The notes under the pieces: model-generated
Database searches by the model: none
Told to the model about the DNA's origin: nothing
The model's input: the letters and a program-made list of their open reading frames with translations, nothing else
Assembly: GCF_002775205.1 (NCBI RefSeq)
Contig: NC_036450.1
Coordinates: forward strand, 18,495,479-18,559,478
DNA from: Xiphophorus maculatus
Taxonomy: Eukaryota; Chordata; Actinopteri; Cyprinodontiformes; Poeciliidae
DNA length: 64,000 nucleotides
Direction: 5' to 3'
Position numbers and translations under genes: made by a program
Part shown: positions 36,692-50,900 of the stretch, piece after piece
How positions within the stretch are numbered: the first letter of the stretch is position 1
Layout of the letters: every line of letters begins with the position of its first letter

Positions 36692-37911
36692 AGTGATTTA
36701 TAGCCTGCAGGCCGTTTTCAGCCTTGTCTCGTTTGTGAGTTAAATCTTAAGGGCTATCTTACCATCTCGTTAGATCATTTTAAGAACCGTTTTTTATTTA
36801 TTTGAGTGATGTATTTCCAAATTCAAATTTTAATGTTAAACATATAACAGTACAAGAAAGAAAACAAGCAAACACCACAAACAAATTACAGGTAGACATG
36901 ACAGAAAAAAAACTGGCAAGCATCCATGATTTATGAGAGGTCTTACTCTTTCAGAAAATTATTTCCATACTGATTGTATGCGAGACCTGAAATTAAAGAA
37001 CACTCTTGATCATCTCCATGGTTTTAATGTATAAAGGATGCGCTTATAGTCAGCTTCTAAACTCGTAGATCTCATCTCAAACATCCAACACCAGACACAC
37101 TACAGATTTTATAAAGTCATGATTTTCAAAACAAAAAGGAAAACCATTTGTACAAAATAAAGTGTGTGCTTTGTTTTTACGTTGACTGTAAATCACTACA
37201 CAGAACATGATGCTTATTTCCGGTTTTGCAGCTCTACTCTTGAGAAATACATAAAATTTACATTTAGTTTTTCTCATGCCTAAATGGGATCCATGGTTCA
37301 ATTACAAACCTTTACTGCATGTTGTCCACCCCTCCTCTGTTTGCCCATTTCCTGTTTTGGTTACTGCAACTAAAGGCCACTAGTGCCACAAAATCAGAAT
37401 AACAAACAATAAATAAAAACTAGATTAGTTAAAATAAGAATTGGGAGGTCAAGAAGCAAAGAAAAGTGGAAAAGTTATTTGCAGCAGAATAGGCGCATTT
37501 GACATTTGATAACAGCCTTTATTATCTCTAAAGATGCTCAATACCTAAAGAAAGCTATAAGCTGTCACCAAATGACTGCTTTGTGCACTGTAGGACATAA
37601 ATGTAGACTGATGACAGCCACATGCGGCATCACAGAAATGAGGAAACCAGCATAACATGTCCGCTTTAAGCATGGTAAATATGGATTTATTTCTGAAGCA
37701 CATTTCATTGTGTGAATGGATAGCAGTCATAAAATGCTACTCATTATAAATAGCTTCTCACGTCTCATTTGTCTGAGCTCATTGAGTGAAGGATAAATAG
37801 ATCTGTCCCTCAGGGCAGAGCGAGATTAACAGTAGAGAGGAGAAAAATAGGAGAGGCAGGAATGTCTAGAAGAAAACAACAGAAGAGTGTTCTCTTATCG
37901 CTTCTTGTGCC
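36692..37911. other. convergent intergenic region and pcsk5 3' UTR
   Basis: No coding exon. TTTATT at 37518-37523 reads AATAAA on the - strand, ~390 bases after the pcsk5 stop, so it is a candidate poly(A) signal. Further TTTATT words occur near 36793 and 37686. The remaining ~0.8 kb separates the two tail-to-tail genes. Confidence 0.5.
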
Positions 37912-38375
37912 TTATCTGAACGTGTAGCTCTCATCGTCGTACTCTAGGTCGTCCTCGTTGTCATCCCCCAGCTGTCCGTACCGAAACTTTCTGTACACCG
38001 TGCCGTCCTGGCCCATGTAAACAATGTCCTCATCGTCGTCATCATCGTCGTCATCGTCCCTTTTCCCAGAGCGACGCTTACTGATGTCGACGAGCTCAGC
38101 CTCCTGGAAGCGGCCTCCAGACGTGGAAGAGGCGGAGGAGTAGCCGCTGTATATATTGCCGCCTCCAAAGCCCCCGCCGGAACCGAGCTTTTTGTACCCG
38201 CGGGGCGGGAGGTCGGAGGGGCCGCTTTTGGAACGGGAGTGCCTGACGAGGAAAACGACACCGATGAGTCCCAGGACCAGTAGGATGGAGGCGATGATGA
38301 AGATAGTCAGGTTCCCTCTAGACTCCTCTTCCTCTTCATTCCTGAATGCCAAGTTTGTGCTGAGGATGCACTGGC
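37912..38375 (-). other. pcsk5: pcsk5 last exon: transmembrane helix and acidic cytosolic tail
   Basis: After GQCILSTNLAF and an EEEEE stretch comes the hydrophobic segment LTIFIIASILLVLGLIGVVF, then a basic stop-transfer RHSRSK. The tail carries a Gly/Ser-rich insert (GSGGGFGGGN), a basic KRRSGKR, an unbroken run of nine Asp, then DIVYMGQDGTVYRKFRYG and EDDLEYDDESY. The last two acidic-cluster/aromatic motifs are conserved with mammalian PC5B, where they direct TGN and endosomal sorting. This shows the gene encodes the membrane-bound form. Confidence 0.92.
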
Positions 38376-40997
38376 CTGGGGAAAAAAAAGCAACAAATCA
38401 TCTATAGATGTACTCCTGTCTTGTAAATAGAGCTATGATGATGTGTTTACTGTGGTGTGAAAAAGTGTTCGCCACCTTCCTGATTTCCAATGTTTTTTGA
38501 ATGTTTGTCGCCTTTAAGCATCTTAAAACATCAAACCAATTGTACAATTAGTCAAAAAATTATACAAGTCAACACAAAATGCAGTGTTGCAATTGTAATA
38601 CCCATTCTGAATAATACAATGCATACAGAAAAGAATCACATAATACCCCTCTCATCCCCAACCACACACAACCCACACAATAGAGAAGGTTTGTCATTGC
38701 AATGTGACAAAAAGGTTTAAGGACTATAATTAATTTTCCTACTGATGGAAGCAAAGTGCTCTGCATGTAAGTTAAAGCTGCATTGTCTAAATTAAGCAAA
38801 AAGATAATTAGTCATAGATACATAGATAGATGAGACCTACAGCCGAGCTTCATGTGTCGATCATTCACATCTGTTATGCAGTCATGACTCCCTGTTTTGC
38901 ACTTTTTCCAACAAGCATAGGTTTCCTGTAGCTAACCTCGAGTCTCGGTGCAGTTACAACAGTCCTGCTTTGGTGTTTCCGTGTCCTTCCATTCCTCATC
39001 AAGGGGGCAACACAGCAGGCAACGCCCGCCTGCTTCCAAGATTGCCTGAGCAGAACAGGAAGTGCAGTTGAACGGACCTGGCCCCCGACACTCGTGGCAA
39101 GAGTCGTCGCAGTCTTCACACGAGGCGTCCGATTCCTGCTGAGAGACAGAGGTGGTTGAAGCAAGGTATAGCTTTTTCTTTTCCTTCATTTTTTAAAATT
39201 TTATTTTACTTTAGCTCGTATTGTCAAGCTTCCAAAACGGTCTTTAAAGATTTGAGTAACAGCTTCTCTCCATGAGTCAATTAACATGCACCGGTACCTA
39301 TCAAACAGTCTCAATCAGCAACCTCACAGCAGGAGCAGGGCGATTTATTTAGAAAATGAGTCACCGCAATGAATTTCACTCTGCTGTCTGAGTCTGCTTC
39401 GGGTAGAGCGAGAAGTCTGTTTGAATCACATTATATGGTACCTGAGGCCCAAACATTAGCGATTATTTTGGTCAAGTACTAGGGGAATCTATTTTTAATT
39501 TAAAAAAGTTCATTTTAGTGAAATTAAAACCTGGAAAAGTGAGGTTACCTTTACAACAGGGTACTGGCCATTATCGCACATGGACTCACACCTTCCATCT
39601 GACAGCAGGTATCCAGGGTAGCATGAGTCACAGGACAGGGAAGCTTTTCCTGCACATACACATTCATTTAAAGGGTAAATAAGGTGATCCTCTATATTCT
39701 AGATCTTAAGAAAAATTACAGAATTCCAGCCTTTCAATGACTAATTTTGTTGATAGCCTCATCAGTTCAGTAATAACACTTCTATGTCTTCAGTTTTATA
39801 CTGCAGGTGTTCAGAATGGTCAAAATACAAGTTAAAACAAGTGCAATGCACTGCAAAAGTATTCACAGACCCTGAATGTTTTCCACATTGTGGTACATTG
39901 CAATCACAAACTTTTAGCAGAAAATGATTGCCTTTTTCCAGCATTTTTTTATAAACCTTTATCTGAAAAGTGTGGAATGCATCTATACATTTTCAGCCTG
40001 TAGTGAGACCGAACTTCGTAGAAATACTTTTTGCTACTATAGCGACAAGTCTTTCTGGTTAATTCCCAATCAGCTTTGTACATCTGTTTACTTAACATTT
40101 TGTTCAGCGCAAAGTATTTGAGTATGGAAGTGAAAATATCACACTAACGAAATGTCTTTTTATTATAGGGAAAGCACATGGGAAGTTGGCTGGAGCTACA
40201 CACAGGGCAATCACAGAGGTCACGTTACATTGGAAATAAGAATGGCTGGAAATTCGGTCTCTACAAAGACTTTTACCAGTAGTAGAAGCTAAATTTATTT
40301 GGGAAAAGAATAAATGTAATTTTTCTTCTTTCACAAATGTACTGCCTTATGATGGTTTCATGAAATCCCAATACTCTTCAGTTTGTGTTTGAGCACTTTT
40401 CAAAGGGTGATTTCATTGGTCAAGACACAGTAAATCTTTCCTTTTACTACACAGTATCCTTTAGGCCAGTCGGATTGTCAGGTCTGTCTTTCTCATAAAG
40501 CAAATAAATTTGTGATTGTTTGAAAATTAACCCCTTGTTAATTTCTTTATGGTGCAGCATAGATGCACAGTTTGTTTAGGAGCAAATCTTATCAGACTAG
40601 AAAAGCCAGGAAGAAATTTATTATTGTACACTGAGTTTGTTTCTCCTTGAATCCCTTTTAGTCTGTGCTAAGCGCTGAATGTTTGGGTCATACCACAAGC
40701 CTTAGCACTCCGAGGATTCGCTGACAGTTAGCAATTTGCATGCCAGTTATGCAGACTATTTTGCTGACGCTATCGCATTATGATTAGGAACTGAACTGCT
40801 CCTAATGTTGCTCACTTTTTGACAGATGCCTTTGTGCAATCATTATGATTCAATTCAACTGTCAGTGGCATAATTGTTTAAGTAATTCGCTGCCTATTTT
40901 CTGGATCATTTGTAATATTCCAAAGTGGTGCAAGCTCAGTTTCACAGGAAAATATGCAAAAACCAAGTTCTTTCATTTATGTAAATCATTGTATTTT

Positions 40998-41045
<48 letters not shown>

Positions 41046-44000
41046 AATCTATGACCCATTTATAGTAAAAAGGTTTTCAGTTTATCTTATAAATTTTCTT
41101 GCTGTAAGCTCACATTGTCTCAAATCTAGTTTTCTTTAAGCTCTGGACTAGTTTGATGTGCACCTCCTCTCAGTACACATCAATGCTGAAGTAGATATCA
41201 TCCTCTTGGAAAATTTGGTGAGGGAAGAGCTACACATTTTTTATGGGGATTTTCCAGCCATCTCTCTGTCACTGTTAAGAAGAGCCTTAAAAGGCTTTCA
41301 AAGGATTTATGTAAATATGCGTAAATGATTTTAACAAAAAGGAAATATTTAAAAAATGATGTACAAGATATAATAAATCTTGCATATTCCATTTTAAATC
41401 AGGTGAGGAACGGACAGAAACAGGAGGCCTAAATTGCCAGTGGGAGTAATTAGTGGACCTAAGTAATTAAATGTCTTGAAGCTTTAAGGGAGCTGTGACT
41501 GGAGGAGGAGCTGAGGGAAAAGGTAAGCAAAGAGTAAGTAAAACCTTACTTTTATTGCATCTTTGAAGATGTAGATCACAAAGAACTAAACACTAAAAAC
41601 CCTTTTAAAAAACCAAACTAAGTACACAGAATATTTAATGTAAAGTGATTGTAAAAAGATCAGTTTTAGTAGCTTTTTAAATGCTCGATAGAATCCAGTT
41701 GCCTCAAGCTAAAGGGGGAGAAATTTCCAGAGTCCTGGGGCGACTGCTGAGAAGGTTGTGTCGCTTTTAATTTTCAGTCTCGGCACAACCAGCAGGCCTT
41801 GGTCACATTGCACTGGAAGCCCTTTTAAATGACAACTACGATCTTAAATTGTACTCAGGAGCTGATGGGGAACCAGTGCAGCTGGATAAGTAGCAGTGTG
41901 ATATGACAGATAAGGGCTGAAAACAGGGAAACGCTGTAAATGTGACCACACGTAAGATAAAGAAAGAAATATATGTTTTAATAGTAGGCTTTTAGGGCTG
42001 ATATTTTTCTCAGATAGATACAATGATATTAAAAGTCAGAGAACCTAAATACAAGTTAAAAGGTACAACTTCTCAGATTGTAACAAAGGATCTTAGATCT
42101 TGTTGTAGATTTTGGGTTTGTTGTGCTTCTACTTGCAGATTACCTTGAAAGGTAACCACAAAAGGAAGAATTTGGTCAAGTTTAGATCCTTACTAAGAAA
42201 CTTTTGCAGAAATACTTTTTTCAGCTTATCTTTCAGGACTTAAGTAAATGTCTTTAGAAGACTGGCGAGTCTATCAATATGTGAATGTAAAAACTAATCT
42301 GCAGACAATTTACAGTGACTAAGTGAAATTAAAAATTAAAACCTGCTAGCCTCTTTTTTGCTTCCTCCTGACTTAGCAAAGCTATTATCAGATGATAATA
42401 AAATAATTATAAGGCCAATTCTTTTAGTTTTTTTACATATGGAGTTGAAAGAATATTTCCACAACAAATCTTTCTTTTTTTTTGCATCCTTCCTGCTGTG
42501 GAGCATCTTCAGCTCAAAACCTCCAGCTGTGAAGCACATCTGCATCTCTGAAAGTCGGTAGAGATAAACTGTCCACAAATTGTCAAAGAACATACTGAGT
42601 ATGATTTTGTCTCCTTTTTGATCACCAGGAGGGATGACCATTTAAAACAGAAGAAGTCAGATGAAGTGTGAGTGCAGACAGAACAACCATCCAAACGCAA
42701 AGCAGAGGAGCTAGAGTGAGAAACACAAGTGGAGAGACTTTGACCTAATTTTTTTCACCATATCTTTATGCTCTAATGCCAATTTTTGTTCTTTTGTGCT
42801 TTCAGTTGCTCTTTTTGCTTAATCTGGAAACTTTTAAGAGCCATTTTGCCCATGGTTGAATTATATTAGCTCTATGTATAAAACGAGGTGCAGACCAGTC
42901 TGTTTTATAAAAACTGAATAGTTTTGAGGTTCGAAGAAGTTAAAATTGGCCTGGTCTCTCTAAAAAAGTGGGGGAGGTTAATTTATGCCTCCAGTGGTTA
43001 TAATTGGCTTTAGTCTGACAGCAATTCTTCTGTCAGCTTATGTACAAAGTTCAGTTTTAATGGTTAGGAAAAAAAACACATTCTGTTTTCTCTTTTTTAC
43101 TGCATTTTTTATGTGTTTGATTCTGTAGGGAGTTCTGAATGCCCATCTCCATTAAAACCTGGGCCCAAAATAGGTATTTTAATTATTACAGAAAAGCCTC
43201 TCCTAAAAATCGGTCATGGGAATGTTTAAATGGTGGTTTTCAGGAGAGATTTTTTTTCCCTTTCTAACTTTTGCTTAAGGACAACACACTTTTCTCAAAT
43301 TCAAATTGTAAATGGGTGGGTGGATGGATGAATGGATGGATGGATTGTTTAGACATGATGTATTTGTACATGAATTCTTGACAGTGGGAACCCTGTGAAA
43401 ATGAAAATATTCACAGCAGTGCTTCAACAAATTAGTATGCACAACTCAGAACATTTGAGGTTCAACTGAATATGGCATATTTATATCCATTATTTACTAT
43501 AAAAGTAATGAAATGGTTGTTCTAATTAACAAGAGCTTCCTGATATCAGATGTTATCTAGATTAAATTAGATAACTTCTGATCTAATTCATTTACACATT
43601 TACACTGCTAAGTCGGTAGCATAAGTGTAAAAGATAATAGAAATGACCAGATGTGTTGTCATTAATGAATATATAGTTCCACTATATCTATTATTTACTA
43701 TGACATACTGCAGGGAAATTAAAAAGAGCTGCATACCAATCAAACAGTTAGATTGAGTTTTGGTTTACATTAGTGTGTCCTAATAAAACGCCCTTAACAT
43801 GTGGGACTTCACTAAATTACCAATTTCCCATTTGGAGGCCACTGAGAATGATATTATATAACATAAAGTATTATAAATGTTTTTGTGTTATTACTTAACA
43901 AATAGACTTTAAAATAGATGCATGTACCTGAGCATGTTCTGCAGCCAGCATGGCAGGGTTCGCAGGTCTTGTGTGCAGGGTCGTGATGGTAACCCAGAGG

Positions 44001-47000
44001 ACACGACGGCAGGCAGCGGCCTTCTTTTCGCAGGTAGACGAGGCCCGGAGCACAGCTCTGGCAGCCGTCCTCGCCGCCCTCAATGCACTCGCTGCAACTC
44101 GGGTCGCACTTCTCACAAATCCTTGAGACAGGGTTTCCATAGTGACTGGAGGACAGATGGCGAAAGTTATGATAGATTAGATTCAATTAAATGAAATGAG
44201 GTTAGAGCTTTCCCACGGGAAATTCCCTTTCACAGCCTCACATATAGTTAGACTCATCCAGCACAACCAAGATATGACAAGAAAAACAAATAACAGAGGG
44301 AATGCAGTCATAATGAAAATCCTCAAGTCATTGATGAGGGGTGTAGTGTTGTCCGCGCGCATCTCTGATGGTATGTAGCCTCTGTATCCTGTTTGCTTTC
44401 ACTTGGGTATTTAACTGCACATCAATTTTCCGCCACATTAATTTGTCCCTCTCAGTTACTGCACTGAGCCTCATAAAGGAGCATTTAAATCCCAAACTAA
44501 ATTAGAATGCATTTTAGAAACCTGTCTGGTGATCTTTTAGAGTCCAAAATGACATTTTGCGTCCGGGCTGATCATTTATTAAGAACGACGCTAATGAATG
44601 AGGGGTGCAGCATGACGGTGAGCAGGTTCGGCTACCCGTGCTGGCACGTCTCCACACACTCTTTGGCCTCTCGGAACAGGTGGGCTTTGCAGGTCAGGCA
44701 GTGGTGGCTCTGCTTTCCGACACAGGACTGACAAGAAGCATGGCACGGCTCGCATTTCGACTCCTCCTCAAAGTAGCCCGTCGGGCATTCGTCCACACAG
44801 GCGCCATCTGCACCGACACACATACACATATTGCAGAAGCACCAGACCTCTGAGAATTAACTCAAATCAAACCGGACTCACCGAGCAGGAGGTGTCCCTG
44901 ATTACAGCTCAAACAGTGGGTTTTGCCTGGACCCGAACACCTGTAGCAGTATTTGTGGCAGAGATGGCATTCCCCGTCCTCGTCTGCGTACTGGTGAGGC
45001 GAACACTTGTTGGCCAAAGGGAGACAGCGGTTGTGGCTGTCCAGCGTTTGACCCGTCCTGCAGCTGGTGCAGGAACCCATGTGGGGCCCAAAACATGTGA
45101 GGCATGACGCGTCACAATCTGGGAACATGAAAAATAATAATTACTCAATCAAAGGATGTTATCAGTCCATCTGGTAACTACGACAGGGTATGTAAAGACT
45201 TCCATATAAAGGGAATTTACAGAATTAAATATTCAAAGGGTTTTAGCATTCAGTCACCTTACAAATACAAACTTCAATGTTCTTCACTGGGATTTTCTGA
45301 AAGGATTTTATGAGATTATGTTTTTTTTTATTAACAGATGTGGAATCAAAACCCAGATGAATGTGTCCAACACCAATAACATTTGGGCCGACTTCCACCT
45401 TTGCTGCACACGCAGCAAAGGTGCGTGTGCAGCAAAGCAGTGCAGAATTGTGAACTGTGAAGCAAAAGACATCACTTGCTGTTCAGAAATATATTATATA
45501 AAAAATATATTCTGAACACTTTTATTCACACTTGATTTTCTATGATATGTCTAAGTAAAATCCTGTGAAACCAATAGTCTTCTTATGTCAATGTGTGATT
45601 TAATCTTAGTATAAATACAATGGCATTAAGCCCTCAAAGGTGTGTTGCTGAATATTAATGATCAAACAGTATTATGAAGACTAAGTAACACTCCAGACAG
45701 TTAAGGGAAAAGGTTGTGGAGACATTTTAAACAGGTGCAGGTTTTAAAACAATATCTCCAATCTTTTGTTCAAAATTACAAAGAGCATGGCACTTTTCCA
45801 ATACACTGGCTGACAACCTAAAGATAGTAGGGACAAGAAGAAACTAGCAACAAACTGTCACCCTAAGCACACAATCCCACAGTAAAACATGGTGATTACA
45901 GCATCATGTAGGTAGTTTTGTTTTAGCAGTGACAGGAAAAGTAAAGGGCAGATGGCTAGCAAACACCGATCAATCCTGGAAGAAAATAAGTTCATTCACA
46001 TAAAATCTCTGTAAATTAAAATGGAGATTGTGATTTCGAAAGAGACAGAATTTAGAAAGGTTTAAAGAATACTTTTTCAAGGCACTGCGTACTTATTTAC
46101 TACACAATTCACCTGACAATTTTTACTGGCCGTGGTTTAAATATACCCTTTGTGTGCAATATATTCTGTATCATAACAGTTTCACAGCACAGCGGTGCTT
46201 TTCCCCATCTTTCTACTGGCAGCTCCTTTCAGTAGCAACTGAAGTAGGCATTGCCTACATTTTTTTCTTTCAGGTATACACCATCCTCTGTGTTTTAAAA
46301 AAAAACAACAAGAAAAACAACCAAAAACAAAGCCAGAGCGGTGTGTCTTCCTCCAGGGAACTGTCAGTGGTATCACTATGCAGTTCCAACGTTTGACAGC
46401 TGCCTGTTAACCGTCGGAAAAGGGTTGCTATTTTAGTCTGAGCCATCGTCGAGAAACACACTCAGGCAAAGTAGAGAATATAATTGAGGATATGCATGAA
46501 GGGTGCTCTTCGGGACAGAAAACTCAGTTTCAGAGGTGACAAATGACTTTGGCATACTTTGAGTTGCAGCAAAATGTTAATTAGACGAGGAGATTTTCCT
46601 GCAAATGTATCCATTTGAAGTCCTTTCTCCTAAAAAGCCTTTTGCACAAATGCATGTCACAATGTTTTGCATTGACTTACCTATGCACTCTCCTGTAACT
46701 GCATTCCTGTACGTGTCGGAGGGGCAAGGTGCCAGGCAGCCCCCGTTGTGCAGGACGGCCTCCGGGTCGACGCAGGCATCGCAGTCGTTGCTGTCGGGGC
46801 CGTCACAGAGAGCACAGTCGGCGTGACAACGCAGACACTCCCCTGTTTCGACATCCTCAAAGAACCTCTCTGGGCACTCCGGCACACATTGGCCTTCGTG
46901 GAGAAAGTGATACTCCTCGCAGCCTGCAAAAAGAGAATGACTTTCCAAACAAATCTGGGAGCAAACATTACATGTCTGTGAAATGAAGAACAGTGTCTTA

Positions 47001-47916
47001 GATTTTTTAAGAGTGACAGCAAGTAGAAGAAACATCATCATCTGTCACATTTCTAATATTTGGGCATTAAGACGAAAAAAAGACATCTGTATATTTTGAT
47101 TTTATGAGATAAAAATGGTCCAAAAAAAAAAGAAAAGAAATTTATGATGAACATAATCTGAAACTTTACTTTCTAGCCCCACAAAAGCTAAAGTTAAAAA
47201 TGAGTTTTCACAAATTATCACCATGATCATGTTCAAATATCAATCATGTTTCCATACCTGTGCATTGTCCGAGGGGGTCACAGTCCTGACAGGCGGGTGG
47301 GCAGCGACGGCACTCTTTGCCCTGGACAATGCGTGATGGAGGACACTCCTCAACACACTGGTGATCATGCAGGAGGAGGGGCTCGTCGCAAGTCAGGCAG
47401 TGAGTGGCATTTTTCTCACAGGAAGCACAACCAGCCACACAGCTGAGACACAGCTGGCCTGCAGAATAACCCCTGCAGAGATTTAGACAGATATCAGTGG
47501 GCTGATGGTGAAAAAAAATTAAATAAATAATAAAAATCACATTGATTTTTATTATGTATTTTGGAGAAGTGCACTCAGTATATTGAAATTTTATGTAACA
47601 GACCCACGAAAGAGTGCATCTCTGTGCAGTAAAAAGGATGATACATTGTTTTCCAAAATGTTCTAAAAATGCAGCCTCCCTGAGTCAGTACTTTGTAGAA
47701 CCACCTTTTTCTGCAGGCACAGTTGCAAGTCTTTTACTGTAGGTCTCTACCAGTTGTGAGGATCTGGAAATTTACATTTTTGCTCATGTTTTTTTTTTTT
47801 TTCTTCTGTAAAATACCTAAAGCTTAGTCAGATCAGTTTGACAGAGTGTCCGTGAACAGTAATATTTAAGCTGCCACAGATTCTCAGCTGGATTCAGGTC
47901 TAGACTATTCTAACAC

Positions 47917-47995
<79 letters not shown>

Positions 47996-50900
47996 TTCAA
48001 ATCATTCTGCTGTGGTCTTTAGTTTAGTTTGTGTCTTGATGAACATGGTCAACCATGACTTTCTTCTGGGCACCACACCACAAAGATTTGGTATGTCAGA
48101 AACAAATCTGACCAAACACACTTGCAGTCTGGATCTTTACATGTTTTTCAGCGCAACCATGAAACTCTTGGCTATTTCTATAGTTACTGATCTCCCCTTT
48201 TGTGTCTTGGTTGGTTTGAAGTTCTGCCACACGACACCTTGAAATGTTTAAAGAATTGGATGTTGCTTTATGACACAATTCTGCTTTTTACATCTCTTCA
48301 AATTTGCTTCTGTGTTCTTTTGTCTTTGTAATTTGCTGTTGTTGTTCCCTAAAAAAAAGCCTCTGATTACTTCACAGAACAGCTGGATCTATAAGTAAAT
48401 TAGGTGACTGCTGAAAGTAATTTAATGTACTGGATTTTTTTTTAGCTGTATTGGAATAAAGGGGATTCACAGGTTTCCTTGTTTATGCATTGAAATGGTG
48501 TGAAGTCTTGATAAAAGTCAATGAAGTCTGTAATGATAACGACACAAAAATGCGTTTGAGTACTTCTACAAGGCAATTTATATTCTGACTGTGTTTATTA
48601 TCCTACATCAGCAAAATTATATCCTTTCAGCATCATCCTTAACTCAATGAAAATGCCTGGAAAATAACATGTGTTGAGGAGAATGAAGCTACACCCATAA
48701 ATTGTTGTGTTTTGGTTTCATTTATTATACAATTTGTCTTCTATTGCATATGAAAAGATCAAAGAATCTGTCTTAAGTGCTCCTGGGCTACACAAGCAAA
48801 TGGACATGCACCATTTACTCCCACAGCTCGTCAATGAAGAAGACAACTAATAATTTATCCAGACAAATACGAGCCTGACTGTGTGTGGAAATTTGGTAGA
48901 ATTTGAATATGATAAGAGCTGCATGTCTAAACTAGACCTGTCAGTGCTAATGGAGCGCTGGGAACTATGTCTATGTCTGGGAACATCACACTTTAATGAC
49001 CAATGAAGATAACATAAGAAAAAAATAACAAATATGTCTGCACATATGTGAATTAAAAATTGATAATACTGCAAATACACCATATTATGTCCTGAAAACT
49101 TACATTTTTACAAACGGTTAAACATCAGCTGTCAAGAAGAGCTAAAGCAATTGTGAGCACAGTTAAATGAGCCAGAAATTAAACTGAAACAGGACATATT
49201 CCTGACCTGACACACTCTGTAACACACTGTCCGTTCTGCAGGAACAACGGAGCCCTGCGCGAGCTCTGACAGCGGCTGCAGCGCCGAGCATCGACGCACA
49301 GCGAGCAGCCCTGAGGGCAGGCCTCACACACTCCGCTTAGTTGGCTGGCGAAGAAACCCGCAGAACACTTCGACACACATGTCTGCTGCATGGTCAGAAA
49401 TCTCCCTGCAGCAAAAAGAGCTGGATGTAACCTGTTGCAACAGTTAAAATATAAACCTGCAGACGCGGCTCTGAGAGGTGATTGACAGACCTTGCCCACA
49501 TTTTGTGCACTGGTTTTTCTCTGGTCCGGAACAGAATTCACAGGATGGGTGACAGTCTTCGCATAACCCATGATCTGAAGGGAAAACAAAGCAGGGGCTA
49601 TGAGGGTACACTCGTGAAAACTTTTGTTAGAAAAGAAGAGGAAGCCGAGTCTTGATCCAGGACCGGCAGAGTAACTTAATGTGGCTTTATCAAAATGATA
49701 ATCAACAGAAAAGAAACTGCAAAGCAAAGACACAATTTAGGCATGAAACAGCAGGTTGTCATGTTTATAACATCTTAGATAAATTTTAAACAATGACAAA
49801 CTCAACTACTATGTGTTCAGGCAAGACCTTCTGTAGCTTTATGTTAAAGATACAGCTTTCAATAGGTAAAAGGTCTACTACGCTGTTGAAAATAAGTTTT
49901 TCCAAGTCAACTTTCCAACCTTACTTTCAGTAAGGTGTTGAAAGTACCTCAGTTAAGCACGGAGTTCATATCAGGCACAAGATGACACCTTCCACATTGG
50001 TAAAGTACATGAATGCAAAGCATCAGACAAACTTCATTTTTTGAGATTACTATGGTAGAGGAAAGTTCATTATTCACAGAAAACCTTGGGCTATAAAATG
50101 CATTCATACATATACGTTTTTATGGAGTAGAATCCAACACAATACACTTTCATCAATTTCAAAAGGAAGTCTTGGATGCAGAAGTTTGAATTTATCGCTG
50201 ATTTTTGGAAATCCAAGCACAGTCACCCCTACACACACAACGTGTCTTGAGTGAATGAGGTTAAAATTTCCCTCACTAGTTTCAGCTTGACCGCACTCTT
50301 TGAAGTCTCTTGGCATAAATATGATTGGACCTGACCACTATTCTTATCAGAATTGGTGGAGTTCAGTACAATTTTGTGCGTTCCTGGTTCCTAACTTGCA
50401 TTTAAAGATAGTCCCTAAATATCGGGGTTGAGAATAGTCCCATTCTAGTGTATTTTATCCATTCAGGAACACTCAACTCTCATGCTTTGGACTCTATTGT
50501 GATTTAGGAGATAAATATGTTGCATTTAGAGTTGTTGTTAGCTTCCTTTCCATCGCTTCCTGTTTTGTGTTGGATAGGCTGGCCTTTTCTTTTCTGTGTT
50601 TTCTTTACTTCCTGTTTTCTTCTCTAATATGTGTTATTTTATTCTCTTTGTCTTTGTTCTCTAATTGCACTCTCAGCTGCTTCCACAGCTCATTTATCTC
50701 ATCTGTTTCTTGTTCCACTCATCATATCTCTTTGGTGTATTCCACATTGGTTCTTAAGTGACAGCTGGTTCATTTGCTCCATAATGCTCTAGTCTGTCAT
50801 CGCCTTCCCTCCATGTTCCTGGCTTGTATTTGGATTAATTTAGCTTTATGACCTTATTCTTATGTTTATGGATATGGATATTTGGACCTTGGACTTTGTT

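Noticed and set aside
47920-47993. CRISPR-like or satellite array
   Set aside because: Simple (TA)n microsatellite without spacers.
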